Of a stretch of DNA of 64,000 bases, positions 59,785 through 64,000 are shown piece after piece. Source of the DNA: Doris montereyensis (lineage: Eukaryota > Mollusca > Gastropoda > Nudibranchia > Dorididae); the NCBI GenBank assembly GCA_037039925.1, contig JAXRKP010000947.1, positions 62,001-126,000 of the forward strand. The letters are read 5' to 3'. The notes below the pieces were generated by a model. The model was not told where the DNA came from, did no database searches, and saw only the letters and a list, made by a program, of their open reading frames with translations. Within the stretch, counting starts at the first letter, position 1. Every line of letters begins with the position of its first letter. The translations under genes and the position numbers were made by a program.

Positions 59785-62700
59785 TGTGACGCGTTTATAA
59801 CACCTACTAGTGTCTGGACCAATGCAATAGACTTCACACCTGTGTGACATGTTTATAACACCTAGTGTCTGAACCAATGCAATAGAAATCACACCCTGTG
59901 ACATGTTTATAACACCTACAGTGTCTGGACCAATGCAATAGACTTCACACCCGTGTGACATGTTTATAACATGACTGGAGTGTCTGGACCAATGCAATAC
60001 ACTTCTGGACCACCTGTGTGACATGTTTATAACACCTACTAGTGTCTGGACCAATGCAATAGACTTCACACCTGTGACATGTTTATAACACCCACTAGTG
60101 TCTTTATAACACCTACTAGTGTCTGGACCAATGCAATAGACTTCACACCCGTGTGACATGTTTATAACACTACTGAGTGTCTGGACCAATGTCAATAGAC
60201 TTCACACCTGTGTGACATGTTTATAACACCTACTAGTGTCTGGACCAATGCAATAGACTTCACACCCGTGTGACATGTTTATAACACCTACTAGTGTCTG
60301 GACCAATGCAATAGACTTCACACCCGTGTGACATGTTTACTGTCTCACCACCCGTGTGACATGTTTATAACACCTAGTGTCTGGACCAATGCAATAGACT
60401 TCACACCTGTGTGACATGTTTATAACACCTAGTGTCTGGACCAATGCAATAGACTTCACACCCGTGTGACATGTTTATAACACCTAGTGTCTGGACCAAT
60501 GCAATAGACTTCACACCTGTGTGACATGTTTATAACACCTACTAGTGTCTGGACCAATGCAATAGACTTCACACCTGTGTGACATGTTTATAACACCGTG
60601 TGACATGTTTATAACACTACTAGTGTCTGGACCAATGCAATAGACTTCACACCTGTGTGTGACATGTTTATAACACCTACTAGTGTCTGGACCAATGCAA
60701 TAGACTTCACACCTGTGTGACATGTTTATAACACCTACTAGTGTCTGGACCAATGCAATAGACTTCACACCTGTGTGACATGTTTATAACACCCTAGTGT
60801 CTGGACCAATGCAATAGACTTCACACCCGTGTGACATGTTTATAACACCTACAGTGTCTGGACCAATGCAATAGACTTCACACCCGTGTAACATGTTTAT
60901 AACACCTACTAGTGTCTGGACCAATGCAATAGACTTCACACCCGTGTGACATGTTTATAACACCTACTAGTGTCTGGACCAATGCAATAGACTTCACACC
61001 CGTGTGACATGTTTATAACACCTACTAGTGTCTGGACCAATGCAATAGACTTCACACCCGTGTGACATGTTTATAACACCTAGTGTCTGGACCAATGCAA
61101 TAGACTTCACACCCGTGTGTGTTTATAACACCTACTAGTGTCTGGACCAATGCAATAGACTTCACACCTGTGTGACATGTTTATAACACCTACTAGTGTC
61201 TGGACCAATGCAATAGACTTCACACCCGTGTGACATGTTTATAACACCCTAGTGTCTGGACCAATGCAATAGACTTCACACCTGTGTGACATGTTTATAA
61301 CACCTACTAGTGTCTGGACCAATGCAATAGACTTCACACCCGTGTGACATGTTTATAACACCTACTAGTGTCTGGACCAATGCAATAGACTTCACACCCG
61401 TGTGACATGTTTATAACACCTACTAGTGTCTGGACCAATGCAATAGACTTCACACCTGTGTGACATGTTTATAACACCTACTAGTGTCTGGACCAATGCA
61501 ATAGACTTGTGTGACATGTTTATAACACCTACTAGTGTCTGGACCAATGCAATAGACTTCACACCTGTGTGACATGTTTATAACACCTACTAGTGTCTGG
61601 ACCAATGCAATAGACTTCACACCCGTGTGACATGTTTATAACACCTACTAGTGTCTGGACCAATGCAATAGACTTCACACCCGTGTGACATGTTTATAAC
61701 ACCCTAGTGTCTGGACCAATGCAATAGACTTCACACCCGTGTGACATGTTTATAACAGTGTCTGGACCAGTGTCTGACATGTTTATAACACCAAGTGTCT
61801 GGACCAATGCAATAGACTTCACACCCGTGTGACATGTTTATAACACCCTAGTGTCTGGACCAATGCAATAGACTTCACACCTGTGTGACATGTTTATAAC
61901 ACCCTAGTGTCTGGACCAATGCAATAGACTTCACACCTGTGTGACATGTTTATAACACCTACTAGTGTCTGGACCAATGCAATAGACTTCACACCTGTGT
62001 GACATGTTTATAACACCTACTAGTGTCTGGACCAATGCAATAGACTTCACACCTGTGTGACATGTTTATAACACCCTAGTGTCTGGACCAATGCAATAGA
62101 CTTCACACCTGTGTGACATGTTTATAACACCTACTAGTGTCTGGACCAATGCAATAGACTTCACACCTGTGTGACATGTTTATAACACCTACTAGTGTCT
62201 GGACCAATGCAATAGACTTCACACCCGTGTGACATGACATGTTTGCAATAGAACACCTGACATGTTTATAACACCCTAGTGTCTGGACCAATGCAATAGA
62301 CTTCACACCTGTGTGACATGTTTATAACACCTAGTGTCTGGACCAATGCAATAGACTTCACACCTGTGTGACATGTTTATAACACCTACTAGTGTCTGGA
62401 CCAATGCAATAGACTTCACACCTGTGTGACATGTTTATAACACCTACTAGTGTCTGGACCAATGCAATAGACTTCACACCCGTGTGACATGTTTATAACA
62501 CCTACTAGTGTCTGGACCAATGCAATAGACTTCACACCTGTGTGACATGTTTATAACACCTAGTGTCTGGACCAATGCAATAGACTTCACACCTGTGTGA
62601 CATGTTTATAACACCTACTAGTGTCTGGACCAATGCAATAGACTTCACACCTGTGTGACATGTTTATAACACCTACTAGTGTCTGGACCAATGCAATAGA

Positions 62701-63215
62701 CTTCACACCCGTGTGACATGTTTATAACACCTACTAGTGTCTGGACCAATGCAATAGACTTCACACCCGTGTGACATGTTTATAACACCTACTAGTGTCT
62801 GGACCAATGCAATAGACTTCACACCTGTGTGACATGTTTATAACACCTACTAGTGTCTGGACCAATGCAATAGACTTCACACCTGTGTGACATGTTTATA
62901 ACACCTAGTGTCTGGACCAATGCAATAGACTTCACACCTGTGTGACATGTTTATAACACCTACTAGTGTCTGGACCAATGCAATAGACTTCACACCCGTG
63001 TGACATGTTTATAACACCTAGTGTCTGGACCAATGCAATAGACTTCGTGTGACATGTTTATAACACCTAGTGTCTGGACCAATGCAATAGACTTCACACC
63101 CGTGTGACATGTTTATAACACCTACTAGTGTCTGGACCAATGCAATAGACTTCACACCTGTGTGACATGTTTATAACACCTACTAGTGTCTGGACCAATG
63201 CAATAGACTTCACAC
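59785..63215 (+). repeat. 58-bp satellite, about 60 units
   Basis: GTGTGACATGTTTATAACAC, CTACTAGTGTCTGGACCAAT and GCAATAGACTTCACACC. Shorter units have lost bases around ACTAG. The fourth base of the last word varies C/T. Confidence 0.96.
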
Positions 63216-63221
63216 CCTCCT

Positions 63222-63640
63222 TTCTATGATTCGCTTTCAAAGTAGCACAGGTTATTGTCAATAAGTAACTTAGTGTCTGGACCAATGTTATGATTCACTT
63301 GACATGTTTAAAGTATCACAGGTTATTGTCAATAAGTAACATTAAAATTGAGTGTGGATGTTATGATTCACCCTCCTTTCTTGCTTTCAAAGTATCACAG
63401 GTTATTGTCAATAAGTAACATTAAAATTGAGTGTGGATGTTATGATTCACTTGCAAAGTATCACAGGTTATTGTCAATAAGTAACATTAAAATTGAGTGT
63501 GGATGTTATGATTCACTTGCAAGTATCACAGGTTATTGTCAATAAGTAACATTAAAATTGAGTGTGAATGTTATGATTCACTTGCAAAGTATCACAGGTC
63601 ATTGGCAATTAGTAACATTAAAATTGAGTGCGGATTTCTT
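63222..63640 (+). repeat. 64-bp minisatellite, 6 units
   Basis: AAGTATCACAGGTTATTGTC, AATAAGTAACATTAAAATTG and GAGTGTGGATGTTATGATTC. The first units are mixed with the neighbouring 58-bp satellite (GTGTCTGGACCAATG). Confidence 0.92.
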
Positions 63641-64000
63641 TTCATGATTCCCAGTTCACTATCAGACCGGGCTGCAGTTGCGGAGGTAGTATTATATTTT
63701 ATATATATAATAAAAATTCTGTTGCACATAATTAGCGAGTTCTTAGCTGGACCGGGTTATCAGGCCGACATCACTATAATATGGGTGGATAGAATTTATC
63801 TTTTATCTGAAAAAATAAAATAAAAAAATAAAATCCCTTTATGAGTTGTCAAATTCATTGCGCATTTGATTGCAGGTTTAGAACTGCCTTTATGGGCCAT
63901 TAAATTTTTTTGTTTGGGGGATATTTTTGGTGTTTTCTATACCAGCCTTATGTGTCACCCTGGCAAAATAATGATGATTACGTTTGTTTTGGGTTTTTAA

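Overview
This is a eukaryotic, non-coding-dominated stretch of an animal genome. It is AT-rich and intron-bearing, full of tRNA-derived SINEs, LINE fragments, microsatellites and very many unrelated minisatellites. The style, including a Tc1/pogo-type MITE, Leu/Ser-tRNA-like SINEs and an endonuclease-type LINE, fits a marine invertebrate and most likely a mollusc (perhaps a gastropod). That placement is inference; nothing in the window proves it. No bacterial-type genes, operons, CRISPR arrays or rRNA were seen.

The only convincing host gene lies on the minus strand and runs from right to left across almost the whole window. Its recognisable exons are half of an Ig-like domain (58.0 kb), a second Ig-like domain split over two exons (49.5 and 44.2 kb), a transmembrane exon (39.3 kb) and cytoplasmic-tail exons at 25.5, 8.9 and 6.4 kb. 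Together they predict a type I membrane Ig-superfamily receptor or adhesion protein with a tyrosine-rich tail. The tail appears to exist in two versions. One ends in exon E (25.2 kb) with an ITIM-like LHYADL. The other ends in exon F (6.25 kb) with a PDZ-ligand-like TAI terminus. The 5' part of the gene lies beyond the right edge. At least one linking exon is missing, because the phases of exons A and B do not match, and exon E has a frame conflict.

The introns are swollen by tandem repeats. I count more than 30 separate arrays with monomers from 2 to 66 bp, covering roughly half of the window by my estimate. The largest are 9.6-12.6 kb (about 37 bp unit), 14.2-15.6 (28 bp), 30.5-36.1 (29 bp), 41.8-44.0 (50 bp), 46.4-48.1 (two abutting 20-bp families in one register), 49.8-53.5 (15 bp), 54.5-56.5 (49 bp) and 59.8-63.2 (58 bp).

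Between the arrays lie dispersed repeats: SINE-1 (plus-strand copy at 27.84-28.11 kb, minus-strand copies at 40.1 and 49.1 kb), SINE-2 (about ten copies, all in one orientation), module R3 (about twelve copies, all in one orientation), a roughly 0.9 kb family carrying an RFX X-box next to a YY1-like site (15.6, 24.2 and 48.1 kb), a MITE at 18.94-19.46 kb, an inverted pair of repeats next to (TA)n tracts, and a broken LINE endonuclease at 36.6-38.0 kb. Several minisatellites are plainly local amplifications of pieces of SINE-2 or R3. The stretch 30.5-32.7 kb is a strange interleaving of SINE/R3 text with words of the neighbouring 29-bp satellite, which may be an assembly artefact or an unusual rearrangement.
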